Below are positions 11,951-25,261 of a stretch of 64,000 bases of DNA, in pieces. Under the pieces are notes generated by a model. That model was not told where the DNA came from and did no database searches. It saw only the letters and a list, made by a program, of their open reading frames with translations. How positions within the stretch are numbered: the first letter of the stretch is position 1; each line of letters opens with the position of its first letter. The position numbers were made by a program, and so were the translations under genes. Source of the stretch: Anopheles merus (lineage: Eukaryota > Arthropoda > Insecta > Diptera > Culicidae); the NCBI RefSeq assembly GCF_017562075.2, contig NC_054084.1:17419889-17483888 (forward strand), given 5' to 3'.

Positions 11951-14900
11951 TTTTTGCACTGCCCGCTGCGCTCTCTTCCTGCACATCGTACCGAAGCGAA
12001 AATCCTTCAACACGATTGCTGTGTTGCTATGATTGCTAGCGAGCTGATGCAGCTTAGCTTGATCAAAAGCAAGCAAGCAAAAAAAAGAAACGTGTACAAA
12101 ACGGACAGCGCACAACTTTATCAGTTTCGACTGACAAACGGATATTAAGACGTGGCGCGAGCCGGAACGCTACCCAAATCCGACGTAAATTATCCCTTCA
12201 TTAAAGCTACTTCCTGCACTCAACTTCATTACAGTGCCACTAGCACTAGCCACCCGTAATGTAAATACTACACTTCCAAGGAGTTTTGCTTCGGCAAAGT
12301 TAATGCAACAAAAAGAACGTGGTTCGAGTTCATTCCACTGTGCAGAGAGTCCCCTTGCCCGCTCCCGGGCATTGTCGCAGGCAAATGGGGGAGGAAAAAA
12401 GAAAGCGAAAAGTATCGTCAAAGTACAAGCTTAAAGATCAAGAAGGAGGCAGTCCAAAGAAGAAAAACGAAACAAAAAGAAACAAAGAATTGAAATTTAT
12501 ACAAAGCAACCACAACCGGTGGCACAACATTTCCAGCACCCCTTTTTTTTTGTTCACTGCACTTCCCGCACCCGCTTGGCCGTTGCTTCCATTTGATTGA
12601 GGTCGATCATCTCATCATTCACTTTCTTTTTACCGTCCCACGAGCGGGTGGGACCCATAAGCATAAGTCAGAGGCGAAGAGTGAGGAAAGAAAAAAGTTT
12701 TCCTTTCGCGTGGGCTTCGCGTTTCTTTGCTGCACTTCGGTCAGCCCAATTTTCGTGCGAGAAGGTGCCTTTTTTTTCGCTCTTTTCTTCGTTTATTTTC
12801 TTGCGTTTCCATTTTGTTTGCCGTCCTGCAAGGCTCTACGTGCTTGTGCGCTCGTTCCGTTCCAACGGCCAGTATGAACATTTGCTCCCCCTTCAAATTG
12901 CATGAAGCGAAGAAGCAAGCGCTTCTCACTAGTTTCATATCTCCTCCTTCAGCTTCAGCGCGGCCGCGGTGGCTGGCAGGGAGCGTTTTAATTTATTCAG
13001 CAGCACAATTTAACGTAAATAATGAATTTCGCTGCGTTTCTTACATCGGGACCGGTTCCCGAACACCGGCCGACCCACACATTGGGGCAGTGGAGAAGGA
13101 GGGGGGGGGGGCAAAAAATGGGTCGGAATCTTTTCGAGCTGTTAGCAAACCGTGGCCGTGTGGTTTCGAGCCTCATTCACTGAAGTTGATGAAATTTTTG
13201 CGGTTGTAAATGAATTCAAGCTTCGCGTTAAGAAGGCTTTTTCGCCATCTTTTCTTACCCTGCAGGAAGCAGTGGACCCATTAGTCATGAGTTTTTTTTT
13301 TCTTTTTTTTTTGCTAGTAGCACGCTTCAATCTCAACAATCGAGCACGACAGTATGGATATCGCGCTGTGTGCTCGCGGACAGCTTAGGAAGCTTTTCTC
13401 AAAAACGTTCTCAATTTTTTTGTTTGCGTCGACAAGGTAAAACCGGCCGCACCTTTTTCACGCCGTACGACGAAAAGCGTGTTTAGTTAATTGAAAGCGA
13501 TAAACTTCTGGAGCTGCCTTTCGAGCACCGACGGTTGCAAGGAAGATTTTCCCACCAATGTTCCCATTGCTAGAGATGAGAAGAGCGTGGGTGGGCGAGA
13601 AAGGCTGCGAATGCAACGCGTTATTTTATTCAATTCCTTTTCGACCGCTGTTTACAGCTACCTCGAGCTACCGATCTTGTTAAGAATTAACGCCTCACGG
13701 TGATGGTTTTTGATGAACATTCTCTTGGGCGGGAAGCTTGGGCGAAGGAGGGAGCAGCTTCCAGAACGAGAAGAGGAAATAAATTAATTGGATAGAACGA
13801 GAGAAATGAGTGAAAAAAAAAGGAACACCAATACGGTTTGAAGGTTCTTATGAGAAAAGGCGCTCGTAAGGGAGCGAAAGTAAGAGTAATTTTACAAATT
13901 GGAATTTCCCTGATTGGGGACATTCGTTGTTATTGTTGGTGGTGGTGTTGTGCGAAATCGCTAACGAACTTCCGGCACTTCAGCTCCGGGGGCTGGGAGA
14001 CGGATTTGTTGTGTTAATTAGAGCGGTCATTATGCACACTGTCGTTGCCATTAAAAGAAAGCTTTTTGCTCTCCATTATCGTTCACTGACGTTCAAATTG
14101 AAACAGCTTTTGATGTTTCCTGTTGTGCTCTGCTTTATCGACGGAACAAGATAATGTCCTTTGAGGACCACTTAAGTGACTGAAGAAAAATGGCCCGACA
14201 GAATGATGAATTGATCCATTTAACAATCTGCCTGCCTCTCTCTCTCGGTCCAACTCACAAATCGATCAGATTGTACACCGGCAAGGAAGGGGAAACATTT
14301 TTATCAAAACAAACAATCTTGTCGGTGTACTGTGCTTAAACCAATAATGTTCAGATCGTTTGTCGTCGATCATACAACCGCAACTACCCCAGCATAAAGG
14401 AAACCCATTTCAATAAACTATCGAGCTGGAAAAAAAACCTAATCAGGCAACGGATAAAAGTCATCACCCTCTTTTCGAGCATGAGCATGTCAAAACAGTA
14501 CGAGTAGCAGTACGCAAACAAACAGAGACATCGAATGACATCGATTATTCGTACCGGTGGTCGTTCGTCTTACACCAGCTAGGTGCCTCGTAAGCGATAC
14601 ACTTGCCTTACGATTAAGAAAAAATACAAAAATACACTACCTCAAAGCCAAAAACAACCAGAGGCAAAACAAAGAGGGTGAAATGGGAGCGCGGGAAAAA
14701 CATACATACAACAAACACTTCACAAAGAACCTTAGCAAAACACTCCCTGGAACTAGGAAGGAAGGAAGGCACAAGTAAATGGCAAACAAGCGCACCGAAC
14801 GAACAGGCTCTTCGTCCTGTGTGACCATGTGCTGTCATAAATAAACTATAGCACCCGGTATAGCTACCCAGGCGCCCTGGTTGCTTCTTCGTTTCTATGA

Positions 14901-16414
14901 GTATGTATTCTCTCCTCCTGCCCCTTAAAAAACCGAAGACGAAGCAGTTGAATAAATTATCATATCAAGGTGACGCACGTTACCACCAACCACCGGGCGG
15001 CGAACCACCACAACCTGCACCGAAAACTACACGAGCCCAGAAGACAGGAGGCGAGTACCCCGAATCCAAGGCAGATAGGCAGCAGACCCACGTATAGCTT
15101 TCCGAACCCGGATCGTTACAGCCATATACTCGAGGCTGCGGGCATTTACTGCAATATGGGCTCCGGATATTTATGACGCCATTCGTCATGACCGGGAATG
15201 TCGGGCACGAGGTGCAGGAACGGGGCCAGAAAGGTTTGCCACCATTCTGCCGGAATGTTTGTTTTGGAAGATGGCGGGACAAGAAGACACGCGCGGCGGG
15301 TCCCCAAAAGCCGCAGAAGTTGACGAACGGCGAAGTTTTGGCATCGACCACCGGCACAAAAAGTTCGTGCGTGCGTGAGGCTGTCTCTCTTACAAGCTAC
15401 CTCTAACCCATCGGCATTCCAGGGTAGTTTTTTTTTCCTTTTTGAAGGAAAAGCAAAGTTTGCAACGCTTTGTAACGTGTCCACATAGGTGGTTCAAGAA
15501 AGAACCGGATCCGGACCTAACAACCACCGAGGGGAAAACGGGAAAAAATGTCCATTTAGCTTCCACGTGGGCCCGACCGCTACGTCCTGAGGCCGGTATT
15601 GTGGTTTTGCGAGCGCGCTATTTCCACTGCCGACGCAAAGCGCACCCGGCGGATGGCCCCTCGGAGGAAACCACCGCACACGAAACTAGCTCAATTTGTG
15701 GTGAAATGGCCTACCCACTCTGCCGTGGCGGTGTCACGGTTTCACAGACAGAGGCTCGCATTTGAGCAGGACGAATTTGAACGGCCTCCGGATGAACTGT
15801 TGATGAAAGCTGACCCGCTTGTGGGTCATTTTGACAAAACAATTTCCTGTCTTTGATCTGCAACCATAACGACCAGGGAACGGGAAGCCGGCCTTCACAT
15901 CCAATGAAGAGACACATTGGCGCAGGGCCAATCGAAAACCCCGGGCCCGGGCCTCGAACTCGTCTCCAAATCCGTTCTCCGAGAGGCGCGCGCCTACGCT
16001 CATGAATATGACATTTGACGTGCAATCAGAATGGTCTCCGCCAGGGGGGTGGTTCCGGGTGGTTTGGAATGTTTGCAATTTATTGCAGCATCGAGTGAGA
16101 ACCGAGGCACAAAAATCATATGCCAAACGGTGAAGCTGGGAAGGCGGGAATAAAAAAAAAAAACACCAAACGGTAGGCAGTTTGGTTGGTGAAGTTTTTA
16201 CAGCTCCAAACGGGAGATAGCTGAATAGGGGTGCAGCACGACACGAGTGACGGCATAACCAAAATTGAGCCGAAAAACAAAATCAACGGCAAAACCTTGT
16301 GCCTGCTGTCTGTGAGCTTTGACTCCTGTGGAACACAAAGTGATACACCCCAGACTCGCTCCATTTTATCGGCCATTTTTCCTAGCCATTGCACACATTT
16401 TTTAACCACGCACG

Positions 16415-16443
16415 TGAGAGAGAGAGAGAGACAGAGAGAGAGG
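16415..16443. repeat. (GA)n microsatellite
   Basis: GAGA run interrupted once by ACA, about 29 bp. Confidence 0.92.
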
Positions 16444-16886
16444 GAGAAAAATGGCAGCAGTTGAATGTTTTAATAACCATATCCAGAGGCCATCCCGCAT
16501 CGAATCATTCAAATACACTTCTACAGGGCGTTGTGTTTAATTTGCAGCATTCCCCTGATTCGCTGACGAACTCACCTCGCTCTTTTGACAGCTCAGCTCA
16601 AGCATCCTGTCCTGCCGGGGCAAACTGATTAGCCGGTTGACCCTTCAGCCGTAGCTCAAAATAGAAGCTCGTCTAAAATAACCTACCGTCAAAGAGGAGC
16701 TCGCTTGAAAACAATACAAAAAAAAGGGTCAACCAAGCATCATCAAACCGTTGCACCGACAACCCGGCGGTTGGCAGACCGGAAAGCGACCAGATACCGT
16801 AACGACTGGAAACAGATTTTTTCCTCCATCATTCGGTGAATAATGAAAAGAGCGAGGAAGGGAAAAAAGCAACCGTCCATACTCAC

Positions 16887-16952
16887 CGACCCAGACCCCA
16901 TCAATCATACGTGAGTGAGTGATTTTGAAATCGGGCATGATGAGTTAGAAAG
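16887..16952 (-). CDS. Possible 66-nt exon, minus strand
   Basis: Read on the minus strand, a pyrimidine-rich tract ending CCCAACAG precedes the segment and GTCG|GTGAGTATGG follows it, a consensus donor. Inside, only the frame starting at ATGCCCGATTTC stays open (MPDFKITHSRMIDGVWV, ending phase 1). The other two frames have stops, so if real it is a start-codon or untranslated exon. No family is recognised. A chance pairing of splice sites is quite possible. Confidence 0.15.
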
Positions 16953-17200
16953 CTGTTGGGAGCAAGGTGGAGAGGGCGCCCAGCCCCTATGTCTGCTGGG
17001 AACGATTTTCGAAACACACCCGAGAGGACACGAGGGTCAGACAATGCACAGTGCATGTGCCGTAAGGTGGAGCGTGGCTGTGTGTTTGCATGTGTACTGG
17101 GGTGTCCTGTGCAAGATAAGCGTGTCACATGCCAGCGAAATGAACAGCAAGAAGTCTATTGTTTGGTGCACAACAAGTTGACGGAAGCCGTTCACTATGA

Positions 17201-19540
17201 GGTTTTTTTTTTCTTTTTGGAAAGATATTTCCTGCTGTTATATAGAGAATAACGAATGATTATTTTTATTGTTTTTTTTTTTAGTTCATTTGCGCAACAC
17301 TGGCATTTTCTTACAAGCAGTTTTTTTGGTTTTACAATTTACAACAATACAACTACAATATTTTTAAACACATTGCTGATCAGGACCAGCTGCTCAATAG
17401 ATACAAGATGTACTAGTACGAGAGTAAGGATGTATGCATCAATAAGTCTCAGTAGGTATTAATATTGTAAGAGAACTTGTCTCCCGAAGGCGTCTGTATG
17501 CTACACACGAGCTAAATACATGAGCCGAATCAACGGAATAATACAAACAGCAGAACCTGAAGCAGTCGTGCAAATTTCCTACGATAAATCGTAAAAGTTT
17601 CCAAAAATTAGGCATTGAATGTCCCAACCCTAAATTGACATTGAGATTTGTTTTGTTCAGGGACATTTTATAACAGAATGTTTGATATAATTAAAATGAG
17701 AGTAAGTAAGACCAAGTATGAAATGTTCTCATCAACATTAGTTGGATGAATTACATTTGTATAAGGACAGCATAAATTACTTCTTATTTCAAAAATCGTT
17801 TTATAAGTTGTCGTTTTGAATAGCACACCTAACAAAGATGTTACAAAGCAAAGGAAAGCAGCAACTGCAGACATATGGCATTTATTACTTCTATATATGC
17901 GGCTATCAATTACAATCTAAATCAAAATTAGATGAAGCTATGGTATATTCAGTTAACAGCTTCAACAATAATTGTTAGGAATTAGAACGAAGGCGGAATA
18001 AGTTTCTTACTGAAAATGAATTTTTAAAGTATTACGCGCTAAAAAAGTTGTGTTTTTCATGGTTGGTTTTGAAAAGAGCTGATTCCTACCTTACGACCTT
18101 TTTTAAACTGTTTTTCCTCTATTCAGCTTTGTTTTTTATGCCTGTTTGTTTCAAATACCCGTTTATGACAGGTAGTTGGATACTAGCGGTGTATGGCTCC
18201 TACAACAACACATGTCAAAATCGCCCGCGTTATTTTCAAGGAAAAGTTTTATAATTTTCGTGGTCGCGGATGGTCGCAGCTAATTTTAACGACAAAACGT
18301 AGGAAAAATGTTGGTCTTTCCTATGGTATACGACTCACGAGTGAAATCGACTCGAATCATAAAAAAATCACTCTCAACACTGAAAATTTAAGCAGTGATG
18401 TTTGGTTTTCAATCATTTATGAACTTTAAAAACAACTTTTTGCAAAATATTCAGATATAACATCAAAGTACGACAAAAAACCTTTCCAGCGACACATTGA
18501 TAATCAAAATCTAACAATTATTTACTAAAATGTTATGGTTTATGTTCAGTCGAAAAAAAGCTCAAATTTGGGAAAAAACACAAAGTTTGTACTTTGATGG
18601 CCTATAGCTCAGAAAGTTTTGAATAAACACGTAAAATATTTTGGTTTCAACTAAGTTTAAGTATCTATTTTAAGAAAATATGTATGGTGTAAACCTACGA
18701 CAAAGCTGGTTTTTTTATTTTTATACAGGCGTTTGCCCAATGTGCATCGGTGGTTATGGTGGCCCACACCATCACCATGACCGGCATTTGAGTTCTGATG
18801 GCCAACCGAAGTTGTAAATTTTCAGCTGACCTTTCTGGCTAGTAAACACGATCATTTTGTTTGTTCACAAAACGGTTGGATTACAAATGGTTTCTCATGG
18901 GAGAAAATATAATTAGACAGATCATACAATTCTGTCAAGCGAAGCAACTCTTTGCGATATTGCGAGTGCAACTTATTTTGTGTAACCTTTTCCCTAAAAG
19001 AGTCACACTAAAATGCTCTTGTGTACTTGTAAACAACATACTGAGTTGTCACAGGAATAAATCTGACGGTTCAGAAATAATAACAATCTGAAAAAATAGA
19101 ATTTTGTAGCCGTTTTTTCATCTCGCCCTGAAGTATCACGCAGCAATCAGTTCTTGCTACCTGGGGATACGAGGCTTGAAACCACGACTAGCATGTGAAG
19201 TCTTACCAGCTGATGACTGATGGTCCTGTGGTACCACTGCTCCGAAAAAATATATTGTCCATTTCGACAATTAGTGCTATTTTCATTTCTACTACTTTCT
19301 AACTGTCAGAAAGAAACCGTCTTTTACTCAACATAATAGCTCATTCCTTATGGACCACAACCACTTCATACCTTTTCATTACACAAATAAACAACTGATA
19401 ATATGAGCAAATGCGCAATTGCGACTAACAAAACCATTCGGGGGAAACCGTCTAAAGCAGTGCAGCCTCATATTGCTATGAATTAATCAACATGTTCCGG
19501 GATAATCGCATTAAGCCACCGTGCTTTGCATAATTTAATG
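17201..19540. other. AT-rich block, possible undefined transposon relic
   Basis: AT-rich. It has a perfect 11-bp inverted repeat, CATCAAAGTAC at 18461-18471 versus GTACTTTGATG at 18589-18599, and a SINE-like stretch on the minus strand near 19108-19245. No open transposase frame seen. Confidence 0.45.
19108..19245 (-). mobile_element. Possible tRNA-derived SINE relic
   Basis: On the minus strand the segment begins near GGAGCAGTGGTACCACAGG and has GGTTTCAAGCCTCG about 55 bp later, resembling A-box and B-box spacing of tRNA-derived SINEs. No clear tail or target duplication. The A-box match is imperfect, so this could be chance. Confidence 0.3.
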
Positions 19541-19610
19541 CCCGCTTCGTCTCGGCATCTCAGACAACGATCTAAGACGTTGGTCCTTCAACATTCTTCC
19601 GTAGCTTTTT

Positions 19611-19613
<3 letters not shown>

Positions 19614-19642
<29 letters not shown>
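19614..19642. repeat. (CT)n microsatellite
   Basis: Uninterrupted CT run of about 14 units. Confidence 0.95.
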
Positions 19643-19645
<3 letters not shown>

Positions 19646-20394
19646 CGCTACCTGCATCCCGCTTCCCTCCCTTACAACATCAATCTTTCCAATTTACCAT
19701 CTCGCGTCAACTCGCTCGCCCGTCTCGAGCTTCACAAACAATTCACTAATTTTCACGCCAACTGCCCACCTTGTCCCGCGCTTGTACACGTGCTGTAAAA
19801 GCTGTTGATTTTTCACCACCGAGCAAAAACGCGCAACCGAAGTGGAAAAGGCAAAAGTTTGTTATTTTTTTCTTTATCATTTCCACCTTTGCTGCCACAT
19901 TTTGGGCCACAACTTTTGCCGATGATTTTGAGAGAGCAACTTTCTTTGCCCGATTTGCCAACTTCATCCGCCCGTGCTGCTCCATCCACAACCGGGCGGC
20001 TTGCGAAGACTTTCGGTCGCGGTCTTTTGCTGATGAAGAGATTAACAGCTTTGAGTGGCAAGATTAGACATAATTTATGCCAATTTCAACGTTAGATCGA
20101 CCTTTGCCGACGCCACGCCGAGCCTCCGTTTTTATGAAAATAATTGTTTCCAGGACGTTGCTAGTCCCAGACGTGGTCCCCGGGAGCTGTGGGTTTGTTT
20201 TTCTTAGCCAGCGATTGTAAGCGCTCCTTCCGTTTCGCTCCCAGCAGTGATAGTTTTCGGCGTACGAGCTTCCGCTCCTTATCACTACGCTCGAGGCAAA
20301 TGGAAAAACTATCAAAGCTGTCATAACATACGGTTTGACGACCGTATCGCACGACAGCCAGCTCATCACCAACCTCATCAACCCTAAATTAACA

Positions 20395-20395
<1 letters not shown>

Positions 20396-20447
<52 letters not shown>
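20396..20447. repeat. (CA)n microsatellite
   Basis: About 26 CA units, then TACACACGCAC. Confidence 0.96.
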
Positions 20448-20452
<5 letters not shown>

Positions 20453-21535
20453 ACGCACCTATGGCTCTCCGTTCTTCCGCTGATCATCGCCAATACACCC
20501 GACGGATGCTCGGGAAGCTAATTAACACGGTCTACCGCTGCTCGTAACGTGACAAATCTCTTCCCTAAACATCACACTCCAACGCTAGACACCGTACCCA
20601 CTCCCTTTCACGGATCACGCACCCCCCCCCCCCCCAAACCCAACCTGGAGCTTATCGTTCGGTTCATTTGCTTCCACCGAAAGCTTACGCTTCGGTGTGC
20701 CCCGAAACCGGAAGATGCAAAGCCTATGTTTTCATATTATCAATTTAATTTCAGATGGTAGATTTGCTTAATAAACATGTTTGTCTACCGAACGCCTGCC
20801 GTTGCCGTTCTGTTCGTGCTTCGCCCGTCCGTTTCCGACGGTGATGCAAGAGGGGAAGGACATCTGCTCTGATGAACAACAGACAGGTTCTGGCGAGTAC
20901 ACGGTAAGTTCAGACCGCTCCGTCCGATGGAAACCCAACTCGACCGGGTGGGCGAAAACGGAACCGTGGGTAGGGTGAGCCAGCCGGCTGCCTAAACACC
21001 TGACTTCACCTGTGCGCTGGGGCCTGTTTCTGGAAGAAGTTAATCTCTCGTTGGCATATGGATTAATTTATGCGTCTGTGGGAAAAAGGGTTATCGCAAG
21101 GTGTTTTTGTTTGTGCGGTGCGTATGACAGGCGGGTTGGGAGTGCGCGAGTGGGTGCGTACGTGTGCTGACGCTAATTACGCACGTGAGTTGCCAAGTCA
21201 TCTGAGGGAGCGGGTAGACGGCACAAGGTTGTTATCGTTATCGTAAGTGGCACAACACATCATCAAAGGAGGTTTTTATTCTATCGTGTTTCAAACAGTT
21301 TTTGCATCACATTTTGCTGAAAAGTTTCTACCGGTATGAGAGAAAATTGGGAAAATTTTAAACAAATAAGTTTTTTTGCAATTCAACCATGTAATCACCG
21401 TTTCAGTCGCTTTTACTTGATGTTTGTTTTTACGCTCTTTGAAATAATTCTAATTTGAAAGTAATTACGACAGCTGTGATACAGGTTATGATAAATTGAG
21501 GATTATTTTCCTTCACACTCCCAATGAAAACCTGT

Positions 21536-21654
21536 TTGGATAGACTTACTGTTGATCTCTAATGTATACAGGGTTTTCTGGGAGTTCTCTGTTATTGGAT
21601 AGACTTATTGTTGATCCCTAATGTATGCAGGGTTTTCAGGGTGTTCTCTTGGCT
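21536..21654. repeat. Tandem duplication, 59-bp unit, two copies
   Basis: TTGGATAGACTTACTGTTGA starts at 21536 and recurs with one change at 21595. Both copies continue through AATGTATACAGGGTTTTC-like sequence and diverge after GTTCTCT. About 85-90% similar by eye. Each copy contains the CAGGGTTTT end motif of the MITE-like elements in this window. Confidence 0.85.
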
Positions 21655-22157
21655 GTGACTCTTTCCTACGTGAAAGGAACTTAATTTAACGAGAATTGCA
21701 ATCTATAGTACCCTTGATGGACAATTTCAATAGGAATTTTCAAGCAGCCTAGCCAAAAAGAGTCTAATGAAAGATTAAAACTATTTCTTAAAAATACTAT
21801 ACTATATAAATTTTAGGCTCTTCAACACCACCAAAATTTTATTTCATAACTTCCACACTTCTTCTTTATTCTCAAGCATCCTCAACACAATCTCCTTTCT
21901 CTTTTTGCCGCCATTACCCGTTAGCTCCTTCGATCATCGAGCTTGACCTCTTTTTAATTCTCACGATCAGCGTTTTCTCACATTTTCTCCTACTTTACGG
22001 TTCACGACTACGAATACGGCCGCCTTTATCAACGTCATCGACGGCCTGTATCGTGGTTGTCAAGGTTGCTGCACCAACTTCCATTATATGAAGTTTACTT
22101 CCCATAAGAAAGCGTCAAGGTAGTGCCCCGAAACAATGGAAACCCTTTAAAACCCTG
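21569..22157. mobile_element. MITE-like element with CAGGGTTTT ends (tentative)
   Basis: Starts TA|CAGGGTTTTCTGGG and ends TTAAAACCCTG|TA, so the ends are inverted (11 bp) and both flanked by TA. The interior has no open transposase. Inverted similarity beyond the first 11 bp is poor and the left end lies in a tandem duplication, so the boundary could instead be a second copy at 21630. Confidence 0.35.
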
Positions 22158-22990
22158 TAAATTGTATTCAATAATGCTATAATTTGAATTTCCTTTATTT
22201 GTTCTTAGCTTTACTTTGATAAGCGAAACTAAATATAAACATTTGAGTATTGTTTTTATTGGATAATGTTACTTTGAATTTTTACTTTCAAATTTTAATA
22301 ACAACACTTGCCAAAACATGTATAATAATGGATCAGTAAGCTTTCATCTATTGATTTCATTATAATACTAATTTCTAACACATTTGTAGCTAAACTTAAT
22401 ATAAAATGGGTAATCGCGACATTCAGACAATAAAAAATGTTCAATCACTCTGGAGTTTTTTGAGAAAATACACACATTTTTGACAAAATAACCATTGTTG
22501 TTGTGCCAAACAAGTATCTCATAGGCTTAACTATATGTGACTGATGAATGTACTCATAGCTCAGTTATGACTGCAGAAAAAACGTATTTTTATTATATTT
22601 TAACACATCCACAAAGTTATATACTTTAAATCAACACAATCAGGAAAGCTCAATTGATAAATTAAACTTAAAATCTTCTTGCCTTTTCTTTTATGGAAAT
22701 ACATGTCCAATGAGTTGATTTTACCACACGTTATCGATTTCATTCCTCCTACCGTTGCACAAGATCTCTCCCAAATGTTCCACATGATGTGAAAACAATA
22801 GATTGCGATAAAAACTTGAATCAGTTTCACACTTGTGTCGTGAATATGTCTCTACAACGATTCAATGTCTCGCAGTATGCTTCGGCAGTACAGAAATGAC
22901 TTTTCATCTACAGCACTCGCTGTGCCAACACAAGATGGAAAATAAAAGGAAAGCACAACCTACGAAACATTAAGCGACGCTCGGAGCAAC

Positions 22991-22991
22991 G

Positions 22992-23051
<60 letters not shown>

Positions 23052-23310
23052 GCAAAAGTTTTCCATTATACTTACCGGGGTTGGAAATTGAGGAAATTGA
23101 ACCTAATCATTCTCTATGAGCCACTGTCAGTGCGATGCGGTCGGTTTTTGTCACAGTCACGCCGCCACCGTTTGACGAAACCGACCAACCGTCCGACCGA
23201 CCATACGTGGAATTTGGTCCTTGCTGAATGCGATGAAGTAGAATGCAGTCGCAGTAGTATAGCGTCGGGCTTTCGGTCGGTGAGGTGGTAATTCAATTTA
23301 TTAGAGATGT
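22991..23310. other. GC-richer island with CA repeat and a consensus donor
   Basis: A short island between AT-rich blocks. On the minus strand CCCCG|GTAAGTATAATGG (exon side near 23076) is a strong splice donor, but all three frames upstream close soon, so at most an untranslated exon. CCGACC motifs recur. Confidence 0.4.
22993..23050. repeat. (CA)n microsatellite, 58 bp
   Basis: Uninterrupted CA run of 29 units. Confidence 0.97.
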
Positions 23311-25185
23311 TTTAGCACCGTTTTCTAGCTCCCGGATGACGGCGGTGACTTTAACTTAGCGATGCCAAAACTTGTCCTTTCTATTTTGATACGCACGCAG
23401 TAATATACTTTCGTACGCTATGATTTTTGTACAACTAGTTAGCTGTGATACCTTTAATATGGAGATATCGAACGGCTTCCTTCTCTTTTTACATAAAACA
23501 TCAGTTAAATTTGAATAAAAATCAGACCATACTGTCCTCCTAATACTGCCAATGTCTAACAAATACACAATACTGTACTCAGGTAATAGAAATACTTTCC
23601 TCAACAATGTTGCACAAATGAACTTTGCCATTTTTTTTTTTACTCTTTCCAAATCGTACCACTCTGGTTGTTTTCATGCATATCATCAACATTAAAGCAG
23701 CGGCAGCGTACCTAACCGCAGGCAAGTCTTGTTTTAAACCATGTTTCGGAAACCGACAGACAAGCACTTCCTTTACTGCACAATCGTTTCAACAAAGCAC
23801 AGGAAGCCTGGCCATTTTCCACTGGGAAACGATTACCGAAGCAGCACTTGAAATTCACCAAACCAAAGCAAAATGAACAGAATAAAACCGAAAAAAAAAC
23901 CAACCCGCTGCAAACATGCACGCAAACGACTACACCAGTCAGTCTAGTCAGCGTGGCACAAATGTAAGGTAGGAAGGAGTTCGTTTTTTTTTTTCATTTG
24001 TTCGTACGCTAATGTTGAGTTTCAATGCTGATGCCGCTACCGAGTGCATAAACAATTAGTACAAAGCGCTGTAATGGAAGTCACTAGCGATCGGTAGATT
24101 TGCTACAAGATGATAAGCGATTCACAGAAATGTGCAAGTAAGGAAAAGCAAATTTCATTAATGAAACATTACTGTCCGGATGATATGTAAAGTCAATTGA
24201 CCGTAATTTGTTTGCAGCATTAGGTTATTACATCATTCATGGTGAAGGAATGTTCCTCACCAGTTATTTAATTATTAAATAAAAACAATTTGGTTTTTGT
24301 AGCTACTTATCCTTCAGAAGCATAGTTCCTTTACTCGTCTTCATATTCACTTTATTGTTACAATAGTACAATCAATTTTATTATTGGGGAGAAATGTTAT
24401 GCCATAATCAATACGAAAAATCTATTTCTATTTTTATAAAAGCTTTTAGTGTATTGCCCTAAATTGTCACTTATTGACACGAATCTCTCATAAATAGTCT
24501 TTCAAAATACCTACACTTGTGTATGTCTTACAATAAAAGTAGTAAAACATTCATTACCAAGCCCTCAGTAAACATGAACAATAACTACAAAAATTGACCG
24601 ATATTAATCCACACTCAACATTTTAAATGGAAAATCAACACAATGAGCAACAATATTAACTGCTTCTTCTGTCTGCTTGAAAGCGGCATAATAACACTTC
24701 CCGTTCCAATGCTCTCAGTCGGTGCTGAAAAAGCATTATAGCGTTATTATTTCTGCGAAAAATCTTTACCCACATTTGCTGCACACATCGCATAAAGGAG
24801 GGAATTAAAAGCAAATAAATCATCAACAGATTATGTTCTCCAATGTTGTAACGCGCACGCATTACCACCCGAAGCTCATCAAAGCGCGAGCACGACCCTC
24901 GTGCCTACCGGATCAACTGTGCGATGGTACGGTACCATAAAGCTTCCGTCCACTTCAGCTACCGGTTTTGTGAATCGAGTGGATGAATGAAAAGCGCACA
25001 ATAATGCTAAAGTGTCTCATTTTCATAATCCACCAGTCACTGAGCGGAAGCATCATGGAGGCCTGTGTAACCCTTCAGAAAAAAAGGAAAACTCCCTCCT
25101 GACAGTGCTGTTCTGCTTAACACCTAGGACCGCCGAACAGCGATAGGAGAATTCATCTCGCAAGATCGAGTCATGTCGCGTTATC
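23311..25185. other. Mixed AT-rich non-coding block
   Basis: No exon or repeat supported. A 70-codon minus-strand frame at 24656-24868 is open without splice or domain support. A small hairpin, GGTGAAGGAATGTTCCTCACC, lies at 24240-24260. Confidence 0.5.
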
Positions 25186-25187
25186 CG

Positions 25188-25188
<1 letters not shown>

Positions 25189-25261
<73 letters not shown>
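25189..25261. repeat. (TG)n microsatellite, 73 bp
   Basis: Uninterrupted TG run of about 36 units. Confidence 0.97.

Larger units (their letters stand above)
11951..17200. other. GC-balanced non-coding block
   Basis: Long block with poly-G (about 13101-13111), a GA microsatellite (16415-16443) and a CCCGGGCCCGGG palindrome near 15941. A possible small minus-strand exon at 16887-16952 is listed separately. Nothing else is supported. Confidence 0.5.
19541..21280. other. GC-balanced non-coding block
   Basis: Holds a CT microsatellite, a CA microsatellite and a poly-C run near 20623-20635. Several frames on both strands are open for 60-125 codons around 19750-20100 and 20064-20444. None has splice or domain support, and the latter runs into the CA repeat. 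Confidence 0.55.
21281..22990. other. AT-rich block with tandem duplication and MITE-like ends
   Basis: Contains a 59-bp duplication (21536-21654) and a putative 589-bp element flanked by TA. The rest is A/T-rich without coding signal. Confidence 0.55.

Noticed and set aside
18461..18599. 11-bp inverted repeat as transposon ends
   Set aside because: The arms are short, no target duplication flanks them and the interior is AT-rich, so chance is likely.
23076..23160. Strong minus-strand donor CCCCG|GTAAGTATAATGG
   Set aside because: All three upstream frames hit stops quickly; could only be an untranslated exon and there is no other support.
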